A stretch of 64,000 nucleotides of DNA from Neisseria lisongii (GTDB lineage: Bacteria > Pseudomonadota > Gammaproteobacteria > Burkholderiales > Neisseriaceae). The stretch lies in contig NZ_CP116766.1 in NCBI RefSeq assembly GCF_028463985.1, forward strand, positions 310,001 to 374,000, in the 5' to 3' direction. The position numbers and the translations under genes were made by a program. Positions 50,123 through 58,018 of the stretch are shown here, in pieces. The notes below the pieces were generated by a model. That model ran no database searches, had not been told where the DNA came from, and saw only the letters and a program-made list of their open reading frames with translations. Numbering within the stretch: position 1 is the stretch's first letter; each line of letters begins with the position of its first letter.

Positions 50123-50632
50123 TCAGTAATCGATTGGCGGTAACTCGCCTTCGATCGGGTTGTCGCAGACGAGAATGCCGTCTTCGTCGCTGTACAGGTA
50201 TTGGCCGGGGGTGAAGATGACTTCGCCGAAGCTGACCGGTATGTCGGTTTGGCCTTGGTATTCGGTCGGGCTTTTGCGGGGGTTGGTGCCGAGGGCTTTG
50301 ACGCCGAAGTCGAGTTGGTTGATTTCGACGCTGTCTCGGATAACGCCGTAGATAATCACGCCCGCCCAGCCGTTGCGCATGGCTTTGGCGGCGAGGCGGT
50401 CGCCCATCAGTGCGCCGAAGCGGGAGCCGCCGCCGTCCACGACTAATACTTCGCCGTCGGACGGGGTTTCGCTCATGCGGCGTACGAGGCCGTTGTCTTG
50501 GAATACTTTAAGGGTGCGGATGCGGCCGCAGAAGCGGCTGCGTTTGCCGTATATTTTGAAATCGGTTTCACAGGAGGCGGTTTCGGGGGCGATGTCGATT
50601 AAGTCGGCATTTAAGAATGATTGTTCCATCAT
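50123..50632 (-). CDS. rraA: RraA-family protein (RNase E inhibitor or aldolase)
   Basis: A 169-residue protein starting M-M-E-Q-S-F-L-N-A-D-L-I-D behind GGAG; the further 35 upstream codons include an uptake sequence and are unlikely coding. L-V-V-D-G-G-G-S-R-F-G-A-L-M-G-D and G-V-I-I-Y-G-V-I-R-D-S are the family's conserved blocks. E. coli RraA binds RNase E and slows mRNA decay; relatives act as 4-hydroxy-4-methyl-2-oxoglutarate aldolases. The sequence does not decide between them. Single gene. Confidence 0.9.
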   Translation of the reverse strand: MMEQSFLNADLIDIAPETASCETDFKIYGKRSRFCGRIRTLKVFQDNGLVRRMSETPSDGEVLVVDGGGSRFGALMGDRLAAKAMRNGWAGVIIYGVIRDSVEINQLDFGVKALGTNPRKSPTEYQGQTDIPVSFGEVIFTPGQYLYSDEDGILVCDNPIEGELPPIDY

Positions 50633-50810
50633 GATTTCTCCGTTTGTTTGTTTTTTTAAAAACGATTGTGTTTGATTTGGTAAGGGTTTTGTTTGTTCGG
50701 TTTTCAGACGGCCTGTGGCTGAAAACGGCTTGTTCATTTAAGTTGAAGCATTATTGTAACGTGAAATTTGTGGGGAAGTAAAACGGGGCGGGCGGTTTTT
50801 TCGGGGAAGA

Positions 50811-50848
50811 AAAGGGCGGAAAACCGATGTTTTCCGCCCTTTTTGTTT
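50811..50848. terminator. Terminator of the pot operon
   Basis: AAAAGGGCGGAAAA/TTTTCCGCCCTTTT with a six-base loop and T runs on both sides, about 55 bases below potC. Confidence 0.88.
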
Positions 50849-50903
50849 TTTTAGGCCGTCTGAAAACGGCATGGGAAAATATTGTGCTGTGAAACCGGAT
50901 ATA

Positions 50904-51785
50904 TTATGCGGATTCTGCTAATTTTTCCTGACGGTAGGCTTCTGCGGCTTCCCGTTCCCGTTTGGTTGCCTGACGCATCATCCAGTAGTTGACGACGATC
51001 ACCAGTGTGCCGATAAAGCCGATTAAGATGGTCGCCAAGACGTTCATCTGCGGGTCGAGACCGAGTTTGATTTTGGAGAAAATCACTTGCGGCAGGGTGG
51101 ACGAGCCGGGCCCGGAGAGGAAGGAGGTAATCACCAAGTCGTCCAGCGAGAGGGTAATGCCCAGCAGGAAGCCGGAGGCGATGGCGGGGGCAATCAGCGG
51201 AAGGGTGATGACGAAAAAGATTTTCAGCGGCCGTGCGCCCAAGTCCATGGCGGCTTCTTCCAGCGATTGGTCGAGTTCGACCAGTCGGGAGCGGATTACC
51301 ACGGTGATGTATGCCATACACAGGGTGGTATGCCCCAAGAAGATGGTGAAAAAGCCCCGGTTAAAGTAAAGCGCCTGCAGCCATTCGCTGTTTTGCAGAA
51401 ACATCTGCACTTGGATAATCAGCAGCAGCATGGAAAGGCCGGTAATCACGTCGGGCATAACCATGGGTGCGGAAATCATGCCGGCAAACAGGGTGCTGCC
51501 TTTGAAGCGTTTGATGCGTGCCATGGCGTAGCCCGCCAGTGTGCCGAGAATAACCGCCGCCAGTGAGGACACTAATGCAATCCGCAGCGAGAGCCATGCG
51601 GCTTCCAAGATGGTGTCGTTTTGCAGCAGTTCGCCGTACCATTTGGTCGAGAAGCCGCCCCAAACGGTAACCAGTTTGGATGCGTTGAACGAGTAAATCA
51701 CCAACACGGCCAGCGGAATATACAGAAATGCCAGCGAAAGCAGCAGCATCAGTTTGAGAAACCAAGATAATTTCGTTTTCTGCAT
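50904..51785 (-). CDS. potC: Spermidine/putrescine ABC transporter permease PotC/PotI
   Basis: A 293-residue inner-membrane permease with six membrane segments and the E-A-A-x3-G coupling loop (E-E-A-A-M-D-L-G-A-R-P-L) that docks on the ATPase. It belongs to the ABC importer for polyamines. Its ATG overlaps the stop of potB (TAATG), so the two subunits are translationally coupled. It is the last gene of the operon. The substrate-binding protein (potD/potF) is not in the window. Confidence 0.9.
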   Translation of the reverse strand: MQKTKLSWFLKLMLLLSLAFLYIPLAVLVIYSFNASKLVTVWGGFSTKWYGELLQNDTILEAAWLSLRIALVSSLAAVILGTLAGYAMARIKRFKGSTLFAGMISAPMVMPDVITGLSMLLLIIQVQMFLQNSEWLQALYFNRGFFTIFLGHTTLCMAYITVVIRSRLVELDQSLEEAAMDLGARPLKIFFVITLPLIAPAIASGFLLGITLSLDDLVITSFLSGPGSSTLPQVIFSKIKLGLDPQMNVLATILIGFIGTLVIVVNYWMMRQATKREREAAEAYRQEKLAESA

Positions 51786-52756
51786 TATTTGGATCCTTCT
51801 TCAATTTCACGGTTTTCGTAGTGCTGGAACAAGACAATCGGAATCACCAGCAGCGCCACCATGGTTACGGCAACGGCGGAAGCCAGCGGCCAGTCGTTGC
51901 GGTCGAAGAATGTCTGCCACAGGACTTTACCGATCATTTGGCTGTCGGTGCCGCCGACCAGTTCGGGAATCACATATTCGCCCACGGCGGGAACGAATAC
52001 CAGCATCGAGCCGGCGATAATGCCGGTTTTGGAAAGCGGCAGGGTAATGGTGAAAAACGATTTAATCGGCCCTGCGCCCAAGTCGGAGGCGGCTTCGAGC
52101 AGGCGGTTGTCGAGTTTTACCAACTGGGTGTAGAGCGGCAGAATCATAAACGGCAGATAGGCGTACACCATCACCAGATTCAGCGAGAAGGTGTTGTAGA
52201 ACAAATCCAGCGGCGCATCAATTATGCCGTATTTCATCAGGAAGTTATTGACGATACCGTTGGTACTCAGCAGGCCCATCCAAGCGTACACCCGCAGCAG
52301 GAACGATGTCCAAAACGGCAGCATAATCGCCAGCAGCAAACCGTTGCGTACGGAAGGGTGCGCACGGGAAATGGCGTAGGCGGTCGGGTAGCCGACCAGA
52401 AGGCAGATAATGGTGGTGGTCAGCGCCGTTTTAATCGATAGCCAGTAGGCCTGAAGGTAGATATTGTCGCCGTGGCCGCCGAACGGGTTGAACATTTCGC
52501 CCAATGTGGACCAGAAATTTTGGAAAATTTCGGCGTAGTTGCGGTAGCTGATGACGATATTCAGACGGCCTAAGTCTTCGTCAAACGAGGTCAGCGAGGT
52601 AAACGGCGGAATGGCGGTTTCCTGTTCGGCAAAGCTGATTTTCAAAACGATGACGAACGGAATCAGAAACAGCACCAGCAGCCAGATATACGGCACGGCA
52701 ACCACCGAGCTGCGTCCCGGTCGCCGGAACAGGTTTTTTAAGTTTTTCAGAATCAT
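51785..52756 (-). CDS. potB: Spermidine/putrescine ABC transporter permease PotB/PotH
   Basis: A 323-residue permease starting M-I-L-K-N-L-K-N-L-F-R-R (ATG 52756, 17 bases after potA); an upstream extension overlaps the end of potA and is less likely. Six membrane segments follow a periplasmic loop of about 90 residues. E-A-A-S-D-L-G-A-G-P is the ATPase contact loop. An uptake sequence lies in the coding region near 52560. It pairs with PotC to form the channel. Confidence 0.9.
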   Translation of the reverse strand: MILKNLKNLFRRPGRSSVVAVPYIWLLVLFLIPFVIVLKISFAEQETAIPPFTSLTSFDEDLGRLNIVISYRNYAEIFQNFWSTLGEMFNPFGGHGDNIYLQAYWLSIKTALTTTIICLLVGYPTAYAISRAHPSVRNGLLLAIMLPFWTSFLLRVYAWMGLLSTNGIVNNFLMKYGIIDAPLDLFYNTFSLNLVMVYAYLPFMILPLYTQLVKLDNRLLEAASDLGAGPIKSFFTITLPLSKTGIIAGSMLVFVPAVGEYVIPELVGGTDSQMIGKVLWQTFFDRNDWPLASAVAVTMVALLVIPIVLFQHYENREIEEGSK

Positions 52757-52773
52757 ATCAACACCCTCTGCAA

Positions 52774-53898
52774 TCAACGGAACAGCGGAGTCGGTTGGTT
52801 TTCGGGCCAACTGATGTACACGGTTTCATCCCAAGTCGGCGGCGTGATGTTGCGCACATACCAATAAGGTGCCGGCACTTGGCTTTTAATCACACGACCG
52901 TTGGCAAGTTTGATGTGGTAAATCGCAAAGCTGCCCAAATAGGCGATTTCTTTAACCGTACCCTGCGCCCAGTTGTAATTGCCCAAGTGTTCCGGTTTTT
53001 CTTTATACACATCAATATCTTCCGGACGGATGCTGACCCATAAATCCTGTTCGGCCGGGCCGCCCAAACCGTGGTCGATACGGACTTGGTTTTCCAAGCC
53101 TTCGCATTCGATAACCGCATAATCGGCATGGTCTTCAATTACCACACCTTCAAAAATATTGGTTTCGCCGATAAATTCAGCGGTAAAGCGGCTGTTCGGA
53201 TAATCGTACACATCGCTCGGTGTGCCGACTTGCTGCAGTTGGCCGTCAGACATAATCGCAATGCGGGTTGCCATCGTCATCGCTTCTTCTTGGTCGTGGG
53301 TAACCATAATGCAGGTTACGCCGACTTGCTCCAACGTATTGACCAATTCGAGCTGGGTTTGCTGGCGCAGTTTTTTGTCCAAAGCGCCCAGAGGTTCGTC
53401 CAACAGCAGGATTTTCGGGCGTTTGGCCAAACTGCGTGCCAGAGCGATACGCTGTTGCTGACCGCCGGAAAGCTGGTGCGGTTTGCGTTTGGCAAATTTG
53501 GTCATCTGCACCAGACGCAGCATTTCTTCGACACGCTCGTCGATTTCGCCTTTGGGCATTTTGTCTTGTTTGAGGCCGAAAGCGATGTTTTGCTCGACCG
53601 TCATGTGCGGAAACAGGGCGTAGCTTTGAAACATCATATTAATCGGGCGGTCGTAGGGAGCCAGTTTGGTAATGTCTTGGCCGTCCAGAATGATTTTGCC
53701 CTGATTCGGGATTTCCATGCCCGCCAGCATACGCAGCAGCGTGGATTTGCCGCTGCCCGAGCTGCCCAAAAGAGCAAAGATTTCATGTTGATAAATGTCT
53801 AAGTCGATATGATCGACAGCGTAATTGTCACCAAACTTTTTCACCAAGCCTTGGATTTGCAGATAAGGTTTGGCAGAAGTCGCAGTTGTTGCGGTCAT
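52774..53898 (-). CDS. potA: Spermidine/putrescine ABC transporter ATPase
   Basis: A 374-residue ATPase. Walker A G-S-S-G-S-G-K-S-T is near 48, Q-loop M-F-Q-S-Y-A-L-F-P, signature L-S-G-G-Q-Q-Q-R, Walker B L-L-L-D-E-P-L-G-A-L-D, and a C-terminal TOBE domain (from about 290). The length and TOBE domain fit PotA/PotG. Start M-T-A-T-T-A-T-S-A-K at 53898 behind GGAG; a 33-codon upstream extension is not convincing. First gene of potABC. Confidence 0.92.
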   Translation of the reverse strand: MTATTATSAKPYLQIQGLVKKFGDNYAVDHIDLDIYQHEIFALLGSSGSGKSTLLRMLAGMEIPNQGKIILDGQDITKLAPYDRPINMMFQSYALFPHMTVEQNIAFGLKQDKMPKGEIDERVEEMLRLVQMTKFAKRKPHQLSGGQQQRIALARSLAKRPKILLLDEPLGALDKKLRQQTQLELVNTLEQVGVTCIMVTHDQEEAMTMATRIAIMSDGQLQQVGTPSDVYDYPNSRFTAEFIGETNIFEGVVIEDHADYAVIECEGLENQVRIDHGLGGPAEQDLWVSIRPEDIDVYKEKPEHLGNYNWAQGTVKEIAYLGSFAIYHIKLANGRVIKSQVPAPYWYVRNITPPTWDETVYISWPENQPTPLFR

Positions 53899-54247
53899 AA
53901 TGGCAATACTCCAAATGATAAAAACGAGTACCGGCAAAACGGATTTTCGATGGGTGATAAAAAGCTGTTTGATTGCTGGAGGGGTTCGGTCGGGCAAAGG
54001 CCGTCTGAAACCTTATGGAGCGCACGGGCAGCATGAACTGGAAACCGTCGGGGATTTCCAAAATTCAATGCTTTGCAATCAGGCCGGCAAAACATTGAAT
54101 TTTGAAAACCGAAATTTTCGGCGAACTTAGTATTATATTAGCCTGCAAGGCTTTGGGGCAACCGAAATCGGGAAAATGTCTGATTTTTGCTGCAAACGGC
54201 GGGGGAAGTGTTGTCATTGTGTCGGGAAAATCCGTATGATGGCCTAA
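53899..54247. other. potA upstream region, no gene seen
   Basis: It holds one uptake sequence near 53999 and the inverted repeat CAAAATTCAATG/CATTGAATTTTG (about 54060-54105, 12-base arms, separated by GCAATCAGGCCGGCAAAA-type sequence), which may be regulatory for potA. No convincing coding frame. Confidence 0.35.
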
Positions 54248-54409
54248 TATAGCGAAATAACCTCAAAGCACTACAGCGTTGGCTTCGCCCGGCTCAAAGA
54301 GGACGGTTTTATAACCGGATGAAACGACCATCCGGATAAAACCTGTCCCGTATTGTCCATACTGTCTGCGGCTTGCCGCCTTGTATTGTTTTGGGGTTAT
54401 TTCACTATC
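54248..54409. repeat. Correia-like element, long form, arm AACCTCAAAGCA
   Basis: 162 bases; TATAGCGAAATAACCTCAAAGCA with right-arm complement GATAGTGAAATAACCCCAAAACA and a long-form core. It shares its arm type with the copy at 48446. It ends 80 bases before radC. Confidence 0.85.
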
Positions 54410-54412
54410 AAA

Positions 54413-54448
54413 AAAGGCCGTCTGAAAAACCGCATTTTCAGACGGCCT
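54413..54448. other. Inverted DUS pair upstream of radC
   Basis: AAAGGCCGTCTGAAAAA and CATTTTCAGACGGCCT pair tightly, only about 40 bases before the radC start. Transcription from the repeat upstream would meet this hairpin. Confidence 0.6.
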
Positions 54449-54489
54449 GTCAAAACCGTTTCGGCAAAGGAAAAAATAAGGAGAAAATA

Positions 54490-55167
54490 ATGAGCATCAA
54501 ACACTGGCCGGAGGGCGAACGCCCCCGTGAAAAACTGTTGGCACGGGGTGCGGCGGCGTTGAGCGATGCGGAACTGTTGGCAATATTGCTGCGGGTCGGC
54601 ACACGGGGCATGAGTGCCGTGGATTTGGCCCGTTATCTGCTCGGCGAGTTTGGTAGTTTGGGGCGGCTGATGAGTGCCGATGCCCGCACGCTGTCGGCAT
54701 TTAAGGGCATGGGGCTGGCGAGTTTTACCCAATTTGCCGTGGTTAGGGAAATCGGGCGGCGGATTTTAAGCGAGGAATTGCAGCAAAACACCGTTTTGGG
54801 CGATCCGCAGGCGGCGGCCGATTATCTGCGGCTGCATTTGGGACACGAAAAAGTCGAGGTCAGTGTGGCGCTGCTGCTCAACAGTCAGCAGCAGCTGATT
54901 GCCATGCACGAGCTTTCACGGGGAACGGTGGCGGAAAACACGGTGTATGTTCGGGAAATCGTCAAGTTGGCGCTCGATGAATACGCCGCAGGTCTGATTC
55001 TGGCGCACAACCACCCCGGCGGCTCGGCCATGCCGTCTGAAAGCGATATTGCCCTGACCCGCCGTTTGCAGCAGGCACTGGCGCTGGTCGATGTTTCCCT
55101 GCTCGATCATTTTGTGATTACCGCACAATCAGCCTGTTCGATGAAAATGGGCGGCTGGCTGGGTTAG
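54490..55167 (+). CDS. radC: RadC-family JAB/MPN protein
   Basis: A 225-residue protein with an N-terminal helix-hairpin-helix region (about 30-75) and a C-terminal JAMM metal site: A-H-N-H-P-G-G-S followed by P-S-E-S-D, which supplies the two histidines and the aspartate. Start ATG 54490 behind AAGGAG; the 39-codon upstream extension covers the DUS pair. Despite the name, a role in radiation repair is not established; DNA metabolism or competence is often suggested. It lies tail to tail with the DUF1841 gene. Confidence 0.93.
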   Translation: MSIKHWPEGERPREKLLARGAAALSDAELLAILLRVGTRGMSAVDLARYLLGEFGSLGRLMSADARTLSAFKGMGLASFTQFAVVREIGRRILSEELQQNTVLGDPQAAADYLRLHLGHEKVEVSVALLLNSQQQLIAMHELSRGTVAENTVYVREIVKLALDEYAAGLILAHNHPGGSAMPSESDIALTRRLQQALALVDVSLLDHFVITAQSACSMKMGGWLG

Positions 55168-55185
55168 CTTGGTTTGGTAACGCAG

Positions 55186-55686
55186 TCAGCGGTGGCTGAT
55201 TTTGTCCGACAACCCGACTTCGTGCGGATTGATGCGGGCATGGTCTTCCTGCCCCAAACCAATCAGGCGGCGCAGGCGGGTGATGTAGGCATTGACATCC
55301 AACCCTTTGCCGTAGCGCTGCGCTTCCCATAAAGTTTCCGCCAAAGCGTCCATCATCTCGTGTTCCGCTTTGACCCAGTCGCCGCCGTGTTGCGCACATA
55401 ATGTTTGATGAATGGCACGAATCCCCGGCGGCTGGTCGATGGCGGCCTGTTCCTGCAGCGACAAATGCAGCGACATATGCAGAAACGGGTTGCTCTCGCC
55501 TTCGTCGGGCAACCAGTTTTTATCCAGATAACGTTCGATGTCGGCCAGATAATGCTGGTATTCGGGGTGGGCTTCGATAATGCGCAGCGCTTTTTGCTGC
55601 AAACCGTCTAGCTGCAGCGGCTGGAAACGCTGCTGCCAAACGCCGGCGAAAAAGCGGCGCACATCGTGGGTATTGACATCATACAT
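55186..55686 (-). CDS. DUF1841 family protein
   Basis: A 166-residue soluble protein starting M-Y-D-V-N-T-H-D-V-R-R-F-F. H-P-E-Y and the later N-P-F-L-H-M-S-L-H-L-S-L-Q-E-Q are conserved blocks of the DUF1841 family of beta- and gammaproteobacteria; the paired histidines could bind a metal. The function is unknown. The ATG at 55686 is preferred over one eight codons upstream. Only 18 bases separate its stop from that of radC, and no terminator is visible between them. Confidence 0.85.
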   Translation of the reverse strand: MYDVNTHDVRRFFAGVWQQRFQPLQLDGLQQKALRIIEAHPEYQHYLADIERYLDKNWLPDEGESNPFLHMSLHLSLQEQAAIDQPPGIRAIHQTLCAQHGGDWVKAEHEMMDALAETLWEAQRYGKGLDVNAYITRLRRLIGLGQEDHARINPHEVGLSDKISHR

Positions 55687-55929
55687 GGTTTGATATTCGG
55701 GAAAACACAATCAGAGCATTGTACCGCAAAGCCGGATAAAAAATATACGGCAAAATTACCCTGCCGCCGTTGCGGTTTCCGTGTTTTTTGGTACAATACG
55801 GCATAGGATTTACAGCAAGCCGCCATCGGGCGGCTTGCATTTATTTTGACTGTATTCGGATTCGGCCGCCGCCGTGTCCGCAGATGAAAAACACATTCAA
55901 AGCGGCTGCGCCGTTTTGCGGAGATGATT

Positions 55930-56406
55930 ATGCAGAAGATTCCATTAACGGTTCGCGGTGCCGAGCTGCTCAAACAAGAATTGCAACACTTGAAAAGCGT
56001 TGCCCGTCCGGAAGTGATTGAAGCGATTGCCGAAGCCCGTTCGCACGGCGATTTGTCGGAAAACGCCGAATACGAAGCCGCCAAAGAGCGTCAAGGCTTT
56101 ATCGAAGGCCGTATTTCCGAATTGGAAAACAAGCTGTCTATGGCGCACATCATCAATCCTGCCGAAATCCACGCCGACGGTAAAATCGTGTTCGGCACAA
56201 CCGTTACGCTGGAAGATTTGGAAAGCGGCGAGCAGGTGCGCTACCAAATCGTCGGCGAAGACGAAGCCGACATCAAAGAGCGCAAAATTTACGTCGGCTC
56301 GCCGATTGCCCGTGCCTTAATCGGCAAAGAAGAGGGCGACGTTGCCGAAGTGCAGGCCCCGGGCGGCGTGCGAGAATACGACATTATCGCCGTAGAATAT
56401 ATTTAA
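55930..56406 (+). CDS. greA: Transcription elongation factor GreA
   Basis: A 158-residue factor that rescues backtracked RNA polymerase. The N-terminal coiled coil (about 1-75) carries the tip acidic pair in D-L-S-E-N-A-E-Y. The C-terminal FKBP-like domain ends P-G-G-V-R-E-Y-D-I-I-A-V-E-Y. The ATG at 55930 gives the usual start M-Q-K-I-P-L-T and has GCGGAG at good spacing; an ATG two codons earlier is possible. A DUF4149 gene follows, an order seen in other betaproteobacteria. Confidence 0.97.
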   Translation: MQKIPLTVRGAELLKQELQHLKSVARPEVIEAIAEARSHGDLSENAEYEAAKERQGFIEGRISELENKLSMAHIINPAEIHADGKIVFGTTVTLEDLESGEQVRYQIVGEDEADIKERKIYVGSPIARALIGKEEGDVAEVQAPGGVREYDIIAVEYI

Positions 56407-56423
56407 CGGCCGATTGCTGTTTA

Positions 56424-56457
56424 TGCCGTCTGAAAACCGGTTTTCAGACGGCTTTGT
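56424..56457 (+). terminator. DUS-pair terminator after greA
   Basis: ATGCCGTCTGAAAACC and GGTTTTCAGACGGC meet with no loop to spare, followed by TTTGTT. Confidence 0.8.
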
Positions 56458-56556
56458 TGCGGCTGTATTTGTCTGATATGGCAAGTGGATTGTTTTTACG
56501 CTATAGTGGATTCACGATATGATTTCAGACAGTCAAAATATACAAGGAATACGGAA

Positions 56557-56982
56557 ATGAAACATTTATCTACCGCACTCGCCGCTTTTTGGCTCGGTTT
56601 ACAGGTGATGGCGGGCTATATCGCCGCCCCCGTTTTATTCGGCGCATTGCCGAAAATGCAGGCGGGCATGATTGCGGGTAAGCTGTTTGATGCCGTTTCC
56701 TATATCGGTTTGGCGGTGTGGGCGGCGGCATATTTTTTAGCGGGCAACCGAAAATGTCTGCGGATACCGGCCGCTGCATTGCTTGTCCTGATTGCCGCCA
56801 ACCAGTTTTTGGTAACGCCTGTGATCAATGCCCACAAAACCCATACTGAAAACTGGCTGCTCTCGCTGACCGGCGGCTCGTTCGGCATGTGGCACGGTAT
56901 TTCCAGCCTGCTGTTTCTGATGAGTGCCGTATCGGCATTGGGGTTTATCATGTCGGCGTTGAGACAGAAAAACGGGGCATGA
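56557..56982 (+). CDS. DUF4149 membrane protein
   Basis: A 141-residue protein with four predicted membrane segments (about 5-30, 45-65, 70-92 and 115-135) and short loops. W-L-G-x-Q-V-M-A-G-Y near the start and the conserved F-G-M-W-H-G-I-S-S near residue 112 fit the DUF4149 family, whose genes often neighbour greA. The function is unknown. AAGGAA lies nine bases before the ATG. A partial TATAGTGGATTCACGATA repeat arm precedes it. Confidence 0.8.
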   Translation: MKHLSTALAAFWLGLQVMAGYIAAPVLFGALPKMQAGMIAGKLFDAVSYIGLAVWAAAYFLAGNRKCLRIPAAALLVLIAANQFLVTPVINAHKTHTENWLLSLTGGSFGMWHGISSLLFLMSAVSALGFIMSALRQKNGA

Positions 56983-56999
56983 GATACATTGATTATACA

Positions 57000-57033
57000 A
57001 AGCCGTCTGAAAACTGATTTTCAGACGGCTTTG
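57000..57033 (+). terminator. DUS-pair terminator after the DUF4149 gene
   Basis: AAGCCGTCTGAAAACTG and GATTTTCAGACGGCTTTG pair, 18 bases after the stop. Confidence 0.8.
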
Positions 57034-57048
57034 TTATGCGGGAAAGAA

Positions 57049-57150
57049 TACGTGCCTGCTTAGGCAAGCACGCTACACACCGTTCCCCGTCCCGCTGCGG
57101 GAAGGGTGGTTCACTTGGGTTGTAATATTTTTTTGGTTAATTCACTATAT
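57049..57150. repeat. Repeat C copy
   Basis: ACGTGCCTGCTTAGGCAAGCACGCTACACACCG, CCCGCTGCGGG, GGTTAATTCACTATA: the same block as at 8617, ending just below the next leftward gene. Confidence 0.65.
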
Positions 57151-57151
57151 A

Positions 57152-57637
57152 TTATTTCCTGCTTAATTCCCGTTGTAATGCCTGAATATTTTGCTGGCGG
57201 TCGGATACGGCGGTTTGCAGGGCTTGGATTTGTTGCGGGTCGTTGCCGTGTTGTGCCTGTATCAGGCGGGATTGGACTTCCTGCAGGGCTTTGCGTTCGT
57301 TGGCCAGTTCTTCCTGCAAGATGGTTTGGCGGCTGCTGCGTGCGGGTGCGGCTTCAGCAGGGATTGGGGCGGCTGCAGGAATAACGGGGGCTGTCGGGTG
57401 CTGAACGGGGCGGCGGGTTTTGCGTTTGGCGCTCGGTGCGGCGGCGGGTTCGTTGTGTAGATAGCCGCTGTAACTGCCGATGGCGGGTAATTGCACAAGG
57501 CGGCAACTGGCGGAGGGGCGGGAGGTGTACACGGTCAGGCCGCCGATATGGCAAGTATAGACTTGGGCGGCTTGGGCGGTGAATACGCTAAAGCAGAGGC
57601 CGAATACGGCGGTGTGGCGGAAAAAACGGGTGTTCAT
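57152..57637 (-). CDS. Exported protein with coiled-coil tail, paralogue of the next gene
   Basis: A 161-residue protein with a signal peptide (M-N-T-R-F-F-R-H then F-T-A-Q-A-A). The mature start Q-V-Y-T-C-H-I-G-G-L-T-V-Y-T-S-R-P and S-C-R-L-V-Q-L-P-A-I-G-S-Y-S-G-Y holds two cysteines likely bonded together. A proline/alanine linker and a glutamine-rich coiled coil (about 103-160) follow. The ATG overlaps the stop of the upstream paralogue (ATGA). The domain recalls DUF4124-like exported proteins, but the match is loose. The last codon lies next to repeat C. Confidence 0.7.
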   Translation of the reverse strand: MNTRFFRHTAVFGLCFSVFTAQAAQVYTCHIGGLTVYTSRPSASCRLVQLPAIGSYSGYLHNEPAAAPSAKRKTRRPVQHPTAPVIPAAAPIPAEAAPARSSRQTILQEELANERKALQEVQSRLIQAQHGNDPQQIQALQTAVSDRQQNIQALQRELSRK

Positions 57638-57987
57638 TTGGCGCTCCGGGGATTGGGGCGGCGGCGGTTTTTCTGCCGTTTGGCCGGTCGGGTGGCGGCT
57701 TCGTCGGTTTGTCCGTCGGCTGGTAAGATGGTTTTCGGGCGTTTGACTTTTTTGGTTTCGTTTTTTTCGGCTTTGGTTTTGGACGGTGTATCCAGTTTGT
57801 AGCCGCCGCTTGAATAGCTGCTGATGGCGGGGAGTTCGGCACGGTTCAGACAGGGGGCGGCGGGTTCGGTGGTGTAGAGCGGTACGCTCCGTTGCGGACA
57901 GCGGTACACATCGGCGGCTTGGGCGCAGGCCGCTGCGCAGAATAGGGCGGCGGAAAAAAAGCATCGGGCGTATAGTGGGCGGGACAT
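57634..57987 (-). CDS. Exported protein with basic tail, paralogue of the previous gene
   Basis: A 117-residue protein. After a signal peptide (to about A-C-A-Q-A-A) it reads D-V-Y-R-C-P-Q-R-S-V-P-L-Y-T-T-E-P and C-L-N-R-A-E-L-P-A-I-S-S-Y-S-S-G-G-Y, the same pattern as its neighbour. The tail (from about 66) is rich in lysine and arginine and probably disordered, so it might bind DNA, lipopolysaccharide or peptidoglycan; this is a guess. Head gene of the pair, downstream of yheS on the same strand with a 31-base gap. Confidence 0.7.
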   Translation of the reverse strand: MSRPLYARCFFSAALFCAAACAQAADVYRCPQRSVPLYTTEPAAPCLNRAELPAISSYSSGGYKLDTPSKTKAEKNETKKVKRPKTILPADGQTDEAATRPAKRQKNRRRPNPRSAK

Positions 57988-58018
57988 GGTTTTTCCTCAA
58001 CTATTGCGGTTGTCTGGC

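Noticed and set aside
57049..57150. Small RNA in the repeat C block next to the exported protein genes
   Set aside because: The same block occurs at 8617 and 27630 in unrelated contexts and has no promoter-terminator pair.
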